DNA of 8,563 bases from Planctomycetaceae bacterium (lineage in GTDB: Bacteria; Planctomycetota; Planctomycetia; Planctomycetales; Planctomycetaceae): assembly GCA_003503535.1 (NCBI GenBank), contig DOCI01000216.1, forward strand, positions 18,050 to 26,612, read 5' to 3'. The notes beneath the pieces are model-generated. The model saw only the letters and a program-made list of their open reading frames with translations, searched no databases and was not told the origin of the DNA. The number at the start of each line of letters is the position of its first letter. Positions within the stretch are counted from its first letter, which is position 1. This document shows positions 1 to 6,434 of this stretch, piece by piece. A program made the translations under genes and the position numbers.

Positions 1-216
1 GCTCTCGTGATGCTGGTCGCAGCAGCGAAAGCGGGACTGGTGATGTTGTTCTTCATGCATTTGAAGTTTGAGCGAAACTGGAAATACGCCCTTTTGATGC
101 CGACCGTCATTCTCTCGATGGGATTGATCCTCGCATTCCTGCCGGATATCGCGATGCATTACTATCCGCTTGATGTCCCACAGGTAACGGAGACTATTGG
201 ACAGAACGCACATTGA
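1..216 (+). CDS. Cytochrome c oxidase subunit IV family protein (3' part, 5' end cut off)
   Basis: Small membrane subunit of a haem-copper (caa3-type) terminal oxidase, which passes electrons from cytochrome c to oxygen at the cytoplasmic membrane. The frame is open from base 1 and ends at TGA 214-216, so only the last 71 residues are visible and the true start lies outside the window. The string KAGLVMLFFMHLKFE is the signature of the prokaryotic COX4 family (Pfam COX4_pro): the end of one membrane helix followed by a basic turn. A second hydrophobic helix follows (about YALLMPTVILSMGLILAFL), and then a short polar tail. Family members are about 90-120 residues, so little is missing. The other oxidase subunits would be expected upstream, outside the window. 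Family assignment is by motif recognition; the precise oxidase type is inference. Confidence 0.85.
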   Translation, partial: ALVMLVAAAKAGLVMLFFMHLKFERNWKYALLMPTVILSMGLILAFLPDIAMHYYPLDVPQVTETIGQNAH

Positions 217-237
217 GCCAATCATGAGGTTGCTCAA
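213..237 (+). terminator. Possible hairpin at the end of the COX4 gene
   Basis: TTGAGC (213-218) and GCTCAA (232-237) are complementary, and the pairing can continue inward past one bulged C. The stem overlaps the stop codon. No run of T follows, so a classical intrinsic terminator is not shown; it may instead be a 3' protective hairpin or chance. Confidence 0.25.
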
Positions 238-898
238 AATACAAGCATTCGTAGAGTCCGTCTCGACGCACCCTGCGGTTTCGCCCCTCATTAAATGTCG
301 TCTCTTCTGAAACCTCATCCCCTGTTTCACACTGCTGGACAAGCCAGCTGTGGCACACATTAACGACATTGATCAGTAGACAGGGCCTCCTGTTTTTTCG
401 TGTCAACGCTGAAAACGAAAATAAAGAGTGCAACTTCAAAACGTGTCCACGAGAGAACGGTGTTCGATTTACGATCCCGTTCTGCTCAGAAATTCGATAC
501 GTCATGTCAATTCATGCAAGAAGTTGAGGACATCGGGAACGAGATAAAATCAAATCCACCCGAGTGATGACTGACTCCTTTCGCCTGACTGACATTGCCT
601 TGTACTCAGAATCTTGATGTAACTTCTGCAATTCCTGCCTCTGGGAAAAACTTCAGTTGACTCATTTTTGAGATTCCAGCAATATCCGCCCGCATTGATT
701 AAATATTTAATCATGTTGTTCCTGACAAGCTCTTCAGGATGAAGTCGCCCAGGAAATTGTGACGATGAGAATAAGGATGTTCAATTCGTCATTTTTATCT
801 CACCCATCAAATGTATCGGTCAGCAAGAGGCTGTCCTCCTCGATTCACGACGAATCGAATTACACCAAACTACAGTACCTACCTAAAGGAACCCGACA
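217..898. other. 682-base gap without a supported gene
   Basis: No convincing coding sequence is present. A minus-strand open frame at 194-505 overlaps the end of the COX4 gene, resembles no family I know, and has no hydrophobic or motif pattern; I regard it as chance. The notable content is an 18-base perfect palindrome at 696-713 and a GACTGACT-rich stretch at 567-594 that partly recurs at 2675-2694. The promoter of the 899-1411 gene must lie here, but no clear -35/-10 pair could be picked. Confidence 0.6.
696..713. promoter_or_regulatory. 18-base perfect palindrome, possible operator
   Basis: TGATTAAATATTTAATCA is self-complementary over all 18 bases with no spacer, the geometry expected of a binding site for a homodimeric repressor or activator. 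It lies about 185 bases upstream of the ATG at 899, in a gene-free region. It is AT-rich, which raises the odds of a chance palindrome, and no regulator gene is nearby. Function is inferred from symmetry alone. Confidence 0.35.
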
Positions 899-1411
899 AT
901 GAAAAATCTTCTGACCGGATTCGCGTGTCTGAGCCTTGTGCTCGCTCCGATTTTCTCGACACAGGCAGAAGTCGCCCGAACGACGAAAACAAAATCAGCC
1001 GTCAGCGACATTGCTCTTTCTAACGGCGGAGCCCTGAATGGCAAAGCTGTCACCGGACAAGGCCAGGCCCTTAATGGTGCTAAAGTTTCCGTTCGCCGCA
1101 ACAATGAAGTCGTTGCCACAACCGTGACCGATGCCGATGGCAAATTCACTGTAGCCGGTTTGGACACAGGCATCTACGAATTGCAGGCTGGCGAAGGCAA
1201 AGGCGTTGTTCGAGCCTGGGAAGGTTCCGTTGCTCCACCAACTTCAAAAAGTAACGTGCTGATCGTCAGCGGTGCGACAACAACTCGTGCACAGTCTGGA
1301 TTGTTTGTCGATCCTCTCGACACAATCACACTCGGCCTCTCGATCACTGGTGTTGCACTCGGTGCAGCTGCTCTGTCACAAGATAACGAAACCATTATCG
1401 TTAGTCCTTAG
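899..1411 (+). CDS. Small secreted protein with carboxypeptidase-regulatory-like domain
   Basis: A 170-residue exported protein of unknown role. Residues 1-23 are a typical Sec signal peptide (MKNLL basic start, hydrophobic core, likely cleavage after TQA). Residues about 44-100 match the CarboxypepD_reg/CNA-B-like beta-sandwich pattern: [20 protein letters not shown], then [20 protein letters not shown]. This fold usually serves as a structural or binding module at the cell surface, not as an enzyme. A segment [10 protein letters not shown] (105-114) follows, then SNVLIV, which resembles a motif I recall from small planctomycete exported proteins. Residues about 142-160 form a hydrophobic stretch ([19 protein letters not shown]) that could be a membrane anchor. 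The start is supported by AAAGGA at 885-890, eight bases before the ATG. It appears to be a single-gene unit closed by the terminator at 1438-1477. Fold confidence is good; function is unknown. Confidence 0.85.
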   Translation: MKNLLTGFACLSLVLAPIFSTQAEVARTTKTKSAVSDIALSNGGALNGKAVTGQGQALNGAKVSVRRNNEVVATTVTDADGKFTVAGLDTGIYELQAGEGKGVVRAWEGSVAPPTSKSNVLIVSGATTTRAQSGLFVDPLDTITLGLSITGVALGAAALSQDNETIIVSP

Positions 1412-1437
1412 TTTCGCATTTGCAGAAGTTTGAATAC

Positions 1438-1477
1438 AAAAACAGCACGCGCCCAAAGTTGGACGCGTGCTGTTTTT
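1438..1477. terminator. Bidirectional intrinsic terminator between convergent genes
   Basis: The arms at 1438-1451 and 1464-1477 are perfect complements over 14 bases (core ACAGCACGCG / CGCGTGCTGT) around a 12-base loop. On the plus strand the stem runs into TTTTTTATTTT; on the minus strand the A-run at 1438-1442 supplies a five-T tract. It lies 26 bases after the stop of the secreted protein gene and 36 bases after the stop of the convergent phosphofructokinase gene, so it can serve both. Confidence 0.92.
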
Positions 1478-1513
1478 TATTTTACAGCTTGATCAAGATC
1501 GATTGACCAAGAA

Positions 1514-2545
1514 TTACTTCAAAAACTCAGCCGCTTCGTCAAAGAAGGAATCTTCGAGTTCCCGCATTTGGTCCACAGCATCTTTAAGCTCGACGGCAAC
1601 AATCTGTGTTCCTCTCATGGCCACCATTTTGCCGAAGTCTTTATTCAATGCCAGATGGCCGGCATGCACGCCGAGACGGGTTCCCAGAACCCGGTCAAAC
1701 GCACTTGGAGTTCCGCCGCGTTGCAAGTGGCCCAGTGTGACCGAACGGGTTTCGATCCCCATGCGGTTTTCAATCACTTTGGCAACGTGATCGCCAATTC
1801 CGCCCAGCTTGACGTGGCCGAATTCATCGACTTCCTGGTCTTTTGTCACAAAGCCACCATCAGTGTTGAGCTTGGCTCCTTCACTGACAACGACGATGCC
1901 GTAATTTTTGCCTTCATCTCGTCGCTTCTGCAGAACGTCAATCATTTCTTTAATGTTGACTTCACGTTCAGGAACCATGAAATAGTCGGCTCCGGAAGCA
2001 ATTGCAGAATAACAGGCGATCCAGCCCGCATGTCGCCCCATCACTTCGACGACCAGTATACGACGATGCGATTCTGCAGTCGTTCGCAGACGATCGATCG
2101 CTTCCATCACGATGTTGATACAGGTGTCAAAACCGAATGTTTGATCGGTTGCACTCAAATCGTTATCAATCGTTTTCGGACAGCCAATCACAGGCAGTCC
2201 CTTTTCGCTGAACAACTTGCTGGCTACGCCGAGGGTGTCGTCTCCACCAATCGCGACCAGTGCATCTAAACCAAGATTGCCAAATGTTTCGACGATTTGA
2301 TCGATTTCCGTTGGATTTTTGAACGGGTTGGTTCGAGAGGAACCGAGGATCGTACCCCCTTTGTCGATGATCGGATCGGTAAACTTAGGAGTCAGTTCAA
2401 TATGATTTCCGGTAATCGCTCCCCGCCAGCCTTCGAGCAGGCCAATACTTTGACCACCCGCATTATCAATAACTTTGACGACGCCGCGAATAACGGCATT
2501 CAGACCCGGGCAATCGCCACCACCAGTTAACAGACCGACTTTCAT
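1514..2545 (-). CDS. 6-phosphofructokinase, pyrophosphate-type signature
   Basis: Phosphorylates fructose 6-phosphate to fructose 1,6-bisphosphate in glycolysis; 343 residues, cytoplasmic, the normal size for short bacterial PFKs. The order of motifs is GGGDCPGLN (8-16, phosphate donor loop), GGDDTLG (100-106), PKTIDND (123-129, with D127 as the catalytic base), MGRHAGW (169-175), PERE (192-195, sugar binding) and GHLQRGG (272-278). Two positions normally separate donors: the residue after GGD is Asp103 (Gly in E. coli ATP-PFK) and the residue before TIDND is Lys124 (Gly in E. coli). The Asp/Lys pair is the published signature of PPi-dependent enzymes (EC 2.7.1.90), which work reversibly; donor use here is inferred. 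The ATG start has TAAGGA at 2555-2560, nine bases upstream. It lies 189 bases downstream of accC on the same strand and ends at the shared terminator 1438-1477. It could be called pfp or pfkA; I leave the symbol open. Confidence 0.95.
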   Translation of the reverse strand: MKVGLLTGGGDCPGLNAVIRGVVKVIDNAGGQSIGLLEGWRGAITGNHIELTPKFTDPIIDKGGTILGSSRTNPFKNPTEIDQIVETFGNLGLDALVAIGGDDTLGVASKLFSEKGLPVIGCPKTIDNDLSATDQTFGFDTCINIVMEAIDRLRTTAESHRRILVVEVMGRHAGWIACYSAIASGADYFMVPEREVNIKEMIDVLQKRRDEGKNYGIVVVSEGAKLNTDGGFVTKDQEVDEFGHVKLGGIGDHVAKVIENRMGIETRSVTLGHLQRGGTPSAFDRVLGTRLGVHAGHLALNKDFGKMVAMRGTQIVAVELKDAVDQMRELEDSFFDEAAEFLK

Positions 2546-2639
2546 TATTTCAATTCCTTAGAGTTTTCGAGGGGTTGAATTTCTACAAGGTGCCCCGCGT
2601 CCGTCATGACTCGGGTTCTCACGTTTTTTCGCGATGTTT

Positions 2640-2724
2640 GCAATTCACTGGTCGATGATGAAGCGAACCGACCCATGACTGACTCGCCTGACATGACGAT
2701 TCAATTGTGAGCATAGTGAATTGC
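2640..2724. repeat. 10-base inverted repeat in the accC-PFK spacer
   Basis: GCAATTCACT (2640-2649) and AGTGAATTGC (2715-2724) are perfect complements separated by 65 bases. Together they span roughly half of the 189-base spacer between accC and the phosphofructokinase gene. There is no T-run, so this is not an obvious terminator; it could fold in the minus-strand transcript or be two half-sites. Function is unknown. Confidence 0.4.
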
Positions 2725-2734
2725 TGCTGAGATT

Positions 2735-4072
2735 TCAAAACGTCCGTTCCAGGAACGTGGTGTCGATTTTGCCATCTTTAAACGCTGAGTGGGCGAGTAC
2801 ACGTCTGGCGAGGGGGATTGTCGTTTTCACACCTTCAATGACGAATTCGTCTAATGCCGAAAGAGCAGCTGCAATGGCCTCATCGCGAGTTTCTCGATGC
2901 ACAATCAATTTGCCGATCATCGAATCATAATACGGGCTGATTACGTAACCTTCATGAACATGCGAATCGAAGCGTACGCCAAATCCGCCGGGAACACGCA
3001 ATTTTGTGATCTTGCCTGGGCAACCGCGATAATCGTTTTCTGGATCTTCAGCATTGATGCGGACCTCAATCGCACATCCCTGCGACTTGATATTCCGCTG
3101 TTTTAACTTCAATTCCTCACCGGCTGCGACGCGAATCTGCTCTTTGATCAAGTCAATTCCCGTCACCATTTCACTGACGGGATGTTCAACCTGGATTCGG
3201 GCATTGACTTCAATAAAGTAGAACTGATGTTCTTTATCGACGATAAATTCCACGGTGCCTGCATTGTAGTAACCGCAGGTTTTGATAAGCCGCACGGCTG
3301 ATTTACAGATATCTTCCCGAACAGACTTGGGCAGATTCGGAGCCGGGCTTTCTTCGATCAGTTTCTGATGCTTTCTCTGTGTGGAACAGTCTCGCTCCCA
3401 GAGATGGACACAGTTCCCGTGTTGATCGGCGAGTACCTGCACTTCGACGTGCCGGGGGCGTTCGATATACTTTTCGAGATACACACCCGGATTATTAAAT
3501 GCTTTTTCGGCTTCCTGACGAGCGGCACTGAACCCGGATTTGAGCGAGATTTCATTCATCGCCACTCGCATCCCTTTTCCGCCGCCACCGGCAGTCGCTT
3601 TGATCAGGACGGGGTAACCGATTTTACCAGCCACTTCGAGAGCCGTTTTTTCGTCGGTGACCAGTCCGTCACTTCCGGGAACGACATTCACTTTGGCATC
3701 AGCTGCAATTTTTCGCGCAGAGACCTTGTCTCCAAGTTGTTCCATCGCAGAATGATGCGGCCCAATAAATTCGATGCTGCATTCCCGACAGACTTCGGCA
3801 AAGTGAGCATTTTCAGCGAGAAACCCGTAGCCCGGATGAATTGCCTGCACATTTCCGATTTCAGCTGCTGAAATAATGCGATTGATCAACAGATAGCTAT
3901 CACTGGCGGGAGCTTTGCCGATGCAATACGACTCGTCTGCGAGTGTGAGATAATGGGCCCCCCGATCCGCTTCGCTGTAAACAGCGACGGTTTCAATCCC
4001 CAATTCCCGACAGGCCCGCATGATGCGCAGGGCGATTTCGCCACGGTTTGCGATGAGTATTCGTTGAAACAT
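2735..4072 (-). CDS. accC: Acetyl-CoA carboxylase, biotin carboxylase subunit
   Basis: Uses ATP and bicarbonate to carboxylate the biotin carried on AccB, the first half-reaction of acetyl-CoA carboxylase in fatty acid synthesis (EC 6.3.4.14); cytoplasmic. The product is 445 residues, matching the usual 445-450. The N-terminal domain begins [16 protein letters not shown]. The ATP-grasp core shows K116, K159, the glycine loop AGGGGKGM (161-168), [12 protein letters not shown] (227-238), E276 and E288. The catalytic segment [14 protein letters not shown] (288-301) holds R292 and E296, and R338 lies in EVRIN; numbering coincides with the E. coli enzyme. E. coli has MNT where this protein has VNA at 289-291; the catalytic residues are kept. 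The ATG start is fixed by the conserved N-terminus, although no good Shine-Dalgarno sequence precedes it. It lies 228 bases downstream of accB, with an inverted-repeat element between them. Confidence 0.97.
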   Translation of the reverse strand: MFQRILIANRGEIALRIMRACRELGIETVAVYSEADRGAHYLTLADESYCIGKAPASDSYLLINRIISAAEIGNVQAIHPGYGFLAENAHFAEVCRECSIEFIGPHHSAMEQLGDKVSARKIAADAKVNVVPGSDGLVTDEKTALEVAGKIGYPVLIKATAGGGGKGMRVAMNEISLKSGFSAARQEAEKAFNNPGVYLEKYIERPRHVEVQVLADQHGNCVHLWERDCSTQRKHQKLIEESPAPNLPKSVREDICKSAVRLIKTCGYYNAGTVEFIVDKEHQFYFIEVNARIQVEHPVSEMVTGIDLIKEQIRVAAGEELKLKQRNIKSQGCAIEVRINAEDPENDYRGCPGKITKLRVPGGFGVRFDSHVHEGYVISPYYDSMIGKLIVHRETRDEAIAAALSALDEFVIEGVKTTIPLARRVLAHSAFKDGKIDTTFLERTF

Positions 4073-4226
4073 AAAACAATCGTCTATCTGATGCAGTGGC
4101 CTACAATGCTAAGTAGTAGTGCTCTTTCGAGCTTTGAATGTCGCTCTCAAATCGCTATTCCGCAATCAGTTTGACTGCTCCCCGATATTGAACTTACACG
4201 ACATTTTGCGATAGTTGAAATAGTAT

Positions 4227-4284
4227 GGTACGCTGTGCATACCAATTGATAGAGTCACTTGAGTCATGATACGCACAGCGTACC
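4227..4284. repeat. Inverted-repeat element in the accB-accC spacer
   Basis: GGTACGCTGTGC (4227-4238) and GCACAGCGTACC (4273-4284) are perfect 12-base complements separated by 34 bases, and weaker matching continues inward. Each arm is also close to a palindrome by itself: GGTACGC-TGT-GCATACC and GATACGC-ACA-GCGTACC, each with one mismatch. This nested design is typical of REP/BIME-like or miniature mobile repeats dispersed in a genome. It lies 17 bases downstream of the accB stop, so in the minus-strand transcript it could form a stable hairpin between accB and accC. That it is dispersed is inference; there is only one copy in the window. Confidence 0.65.
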
Positions 4285-4300
4285 CTACCGTTTAACTTCT

Positions 4301-4825
4301 CTAGTTGGGCTTAACTTTAAAGAGCGCCTGACCGAAATCGACAGCATCGCCATCTTTAGCCAGAATCTTTTCAATTGTCCCGCTGCACTCGGCTGGGATC
4401 TGATTGAAGACCTTCATCGCTTCGACCAGACACACAATCGATTCAGCTGATACCTGAGATCCGACTTTCACAAAGACCGGGTCATCAGGGCTCGGAGACG
4501 AGTAAAATGTGCCGACGGTTGGGCTTTTGATTTCGATTAAACCGTCATCAACTGGAGCTGCAGTATCCCCCGATGCGGCTGGTGCACCTGATGCCTGAGC
4601 CGGGGCAGCGACCGGAGCCGCCATCGGTGGCATTGCAGTTGGCATCGCCTGCATTGGCATCGCAGTGACTTGTGGTCCCCGTCGCAGCCGCCACTGTTCG
4701 TCGCCGTTACGCAGGTTGACTTCAGTCACATCGTGAGCCTCCATCATCTCCATCAGCTCTTTCAACTGAGCCAGATCGATGGGGCCGTGAGTGGAATCCG
4801 GTTTTGGCTTGGATTTGTCGTTCAT
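4301..4825 (-). CDS. accB: Acetyl-CoA carboxylase, biotin carboxyl carrier protein
   Basis: Carries covalently bound biotin between biotin carboxylase (AccC) and the carboxyltransferase in acetyl-CoA carboxylase; cytoplasmic; 174 residues, within the usual 150-180. The N-terminal part (about 14-50) is the conserved [20 protein letters not shown]...W.LRRG helical segment. Residues about 54-94 are a flexible linker rich in Ala, Pro and Met (repeats like [13 protein letters not shown]). The C-terminal biotinyl domain (about 97-172) has the [16 protein letters not shown] thumb loop characteristic of AccB and the biotinylation site EAMKVFNQI, with the target lysine at 138. The usual AccB sequence is EAMKxMNEI, so Val139, Phe140 and Gln142 are local variants. 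The ATG has only a weak AGAAAG upstream. Its neighbours are the M24 peptidase 145 bases upstream and accC downstream. Confidence 0.96.
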   Translation of the reverse strand: MNDKSKPKPDSTHGPIDLAQLKELMEMMEAHDVTEVNLRNGDEQWRLRRGPQVTAMPMQAMPTAMPPMAAPVAAPAQASGAPAASGDTAAPVDDGLIEIKSPTVGTFYSSPSPDDPVFVKVGSQVSAESIVCLVEAMKVFNQIPAECSGTIEKILAKDGDAVDFGQALFKVKPN

Positions 4826-4970
4826 TTGCTTTCTGTCGCTCTTCGAGCCCTGAATGACATGTTAATCTCGCGTTTTGTAAAGATCCTGAGGATCAAGCCG
4901 GAAATATTCCTCGACTCAAAACCGCGTAATTGTCTTTGTAAATAATCGTAAACACGGACAGGATAAGTCG

Positions 4971-6074
4971 CTACCCAACCGTATGAGCCTCGAGTTCACG
5001 AGACAATGAGGAGAGAACTTCGCAGCCATCTTTAGTAATTAACACATCGTCTTCGATGCGAATCCCTCCCCATCCTGGAAAATACAATCCTGGCTCGACA
5101 GTCACAACCATACCGGGCTTAAACACATCTTCCGATGTCGGACTCATCCGGACCGATTCATGAACCTGTAAACCAAATCCATGACCCAACCCATGATTGA
5201 ATTTCGCAGCCACACCATGATTTTCCATAACCTGGCGAGCGACTCGATCCACATCACTGGCCCTGACATCTGGCCCAATTGCCTGAATCGATTCTTCCAG
5301 GGCAGTTTTCACAACTTCATACATACGTTGAAGTTTGGACGAAATGCTACCTGTGACTATCATCCTCGTCAAGTCGCTGACATATCCTGTCGAAGTTCGG
5401 GCCCCCCAGTCGACCAGCATGAACGGAGATTCTTCGCAGCGAGTTAAGCCTGGACGAGCATGAGGCAGAGCGGCTCGCTCGCCAACAGCAGTAATGATTT
5501 CAAACCCGGCTCCAATTGCTCCGAACCGACGAATACCTTCTTCAAGTGTAAATGCTGCTTGAAGTTCGGTCATTTCGAGCATCAGACTCGACTTGAGAAA
5601 TTCAAAGCCCTTTTCGGCCTGACGAACCGCTTCACGGACTTGTTTGACCTCGTCAGCATCTTTGACTGCTCGGAGTGGTTCGACGAGCCCTTTGACAGGA
5701 ATCAGGTCAGGTGTTTCCACCGCCTCGACCAACTGACCGGCTGCATCGTAGCTGATTGCAGTGGATTCAAACCCGCAAATGGGTTCTTTGCTCGCCTACA
5801 GCACTTCGGCTGTCGTTTGCAGTAATGTTTTGTTAACCGGTCGAATTTCAGCCTGGATTCCTGGGCATTCCTCGGAGATCTGAGTCGTATAGCGACCATC
5901 ACTGATCAGGATTTCGAAATCTTTGCCGATCAGAAACCAGCTACTGTCCCCGGAAAATCCGGTCAGATAGCTGACGTTGGTTTCATTACAGACCAGAAAC
6001 GCGGGTAATTTTTCTTTTTTGAGAACCCGCTTGAGTTTCTCTCGCCGGGCTGAATATCGATTTTGCGGAATCAT
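4971..6074 (-). pseudogene. M24-family Xaa-Pro peptidase gene interrupted by an in-frame TAG
   Basis: Encodes a metallopeptidase of the aminopeptidase P/prolidase family (M24B), which removes or cleaves next to proline in peptides. Read through, it would be 367 residues, the normal family length, in one unbroken frame except for TAG at codon 93 (5798-5796). Residues 1-92 are the N-terminal creatinase-like domain (RYSARREKLKRVL, YLTGFSGDSSWFLI, SDGRYT). After the stop the frame continues [11 protein letters not shown] and then the complete catalytic pita-bread domain. All five metal ligands are present: D222 (VDWGA), D234 (SDLTR), H298 (GLGHG), E327 (VEPGLY) and E341 (RIEDD), together with H205 in LPHARPG. 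The ATG has a strong GAGGAG at 6080-6085. The open downstream fragment (4971-5732) could start only from TTG or GTG codons without a good ribosome site. The gene may be a fresh nonsense mutant, a sequencing error, or read through. It precedes accB, a common arrangement. Confidence 0.85.
5796..5798 (-). other. In-frame amber (TAG) codon inside the M24 peptidase gene
   Basis: The plus strand reads CTA, so the minus strand is TAG, in frame with both halves of the peptidase and located between GCC GAA GTG CTG and GCG AGC AAA GAA. No insertion or deletion is needed to join the halves. A single base change from AAG, CAG, GAG, TCG, TTG, TGG or TAC/TAT would create it. Confidence 0.9.
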
Positions 6075-6262
6075 AGATGCTCCTCAGATTGCACAGCGAG
6101 AAGATACAAAACAGTAATGAACGCGAATCCCAACACAAACTAATTTTGGTTCAACGTTCATTTTCTTTTAACGTGTCATTAACTTTCCGCAAGCCTGTTC
6201 CAGAGCAGATTCAAAAATTACCTGCAGTGTCCAGCAGAAGCAAACACAGGGTAAAAGGACAT

Positions 6263-6301
6263 ATGGTATCCATGCGACTGCAGATACCATTTGAAAATGG
6301 T
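6263..6301 (-). promoter_or_regulatory. Overlapping, mutually exclusive hairpins
   Basis: ATGGTATC (6263-6270) pairs perfectly with GATACCAT (6283-6290). The same middle segment, as ACCATTT (6286-6292), also pairs with AAATGGT (6295-6301) across a 2-base gap. Only one of the two pairings can form at a time, the layout of a leader RNA switch. It lies about 190 bases upstream of the M24 peptidase start on the same strand. No T-run follows either stem, and a 2-base loop requires opening at least one pair, so a regulatory role is only a suggestion. Confidence 0.3.
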
Positions 6302-6335
6302 CTAATATTTTAGTGTCATTTACTCAAAGTGTAAT

Positions 6336-6416
6336 GGGTGGCAGGGGTCGAACGAAGTAATTCCCCAGAAATTTCAACGTCCTGGGGGCTTCGCTGCGCT
6401 CCAATCCCAGCCACTC
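6336..6416. repeat. 81-base imperfect palindromic element
   Basis: The left half (GGGTGGCAGGGGTCGAACGA from 6336, then a run of C at 6363) is mirrored by the right half (CCTGGGGGCTTCGCTGCGCT, then CCAATCCCAGCCACTC). Arms of roughly 32-36 bases pair with several mismatches around a short centre, ATTTCAACGT. The outer GTGGC/GCCAC (6338-6342 and 6410-6414) and the inner CCCCAG/CTGGGGG are the clearest matches. It starts 18 bases after the nitroreductase stop codon. It resembles short palindromic repeats dispersed between planctomycete genes as I remember them; that is not verified here. It could act as a 3' end or terminator-like structure for the nitroreductase transcript. Confidence 0.6.
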
Positions 6417-6434
6417 AGAGATTTGAATTAGCAA

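Larger units (their letters stand above)
6075..6434. other. 360-base spacer upstream of the M24 peptidase gene
   Basis: There is no supported gene. It contains the ribosome site of the peptidase gene (GAGGAG 6080-6085), an 8-base inverted repeat AATGAACG/CGTTCATT (6116-6123 and 6155-6162), a three-segment hairpin region (6263-6301) and an 81-base imperfect palindrome (6336-6416). The promoter of the peptidase-acc block probably lies here, but no clear sigma-70 boxes were found. Confidence 0.6.

Noticed and set aside
194..505. 103-codon minus-strand open frame over the COX4 gene end
   Set aside because: No family resemblance, no hydrophobic or domain pattern, and it overlaps the 3' end of a real gene; most likely chance.
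1568..2269. 233-codon plus-strand open frame opposite the phosphofructokinase gene
   Set aside because: Antisense shadow of a strongly conserved gene, with no recognisable domain.
3368..3871. 167-codon plus-strand open frame opposite accC
   Set aside because: Antisense shadow; all catalytic motifs are on the minus strand.
4882..4894. GATCC-TGA-GGATC hairpin in the peptidase-accB spacer
   Set aside because: A five-base stem is too short and has no T-run; expected by chance.
4971..5732. Treating the downstream peptidase fragment as a separate complete gene
   Set aside because: It lacks an ATG and a ribosome site, and it aligns as the direct in-frame continuation of the upstream fragment across a single TAG.
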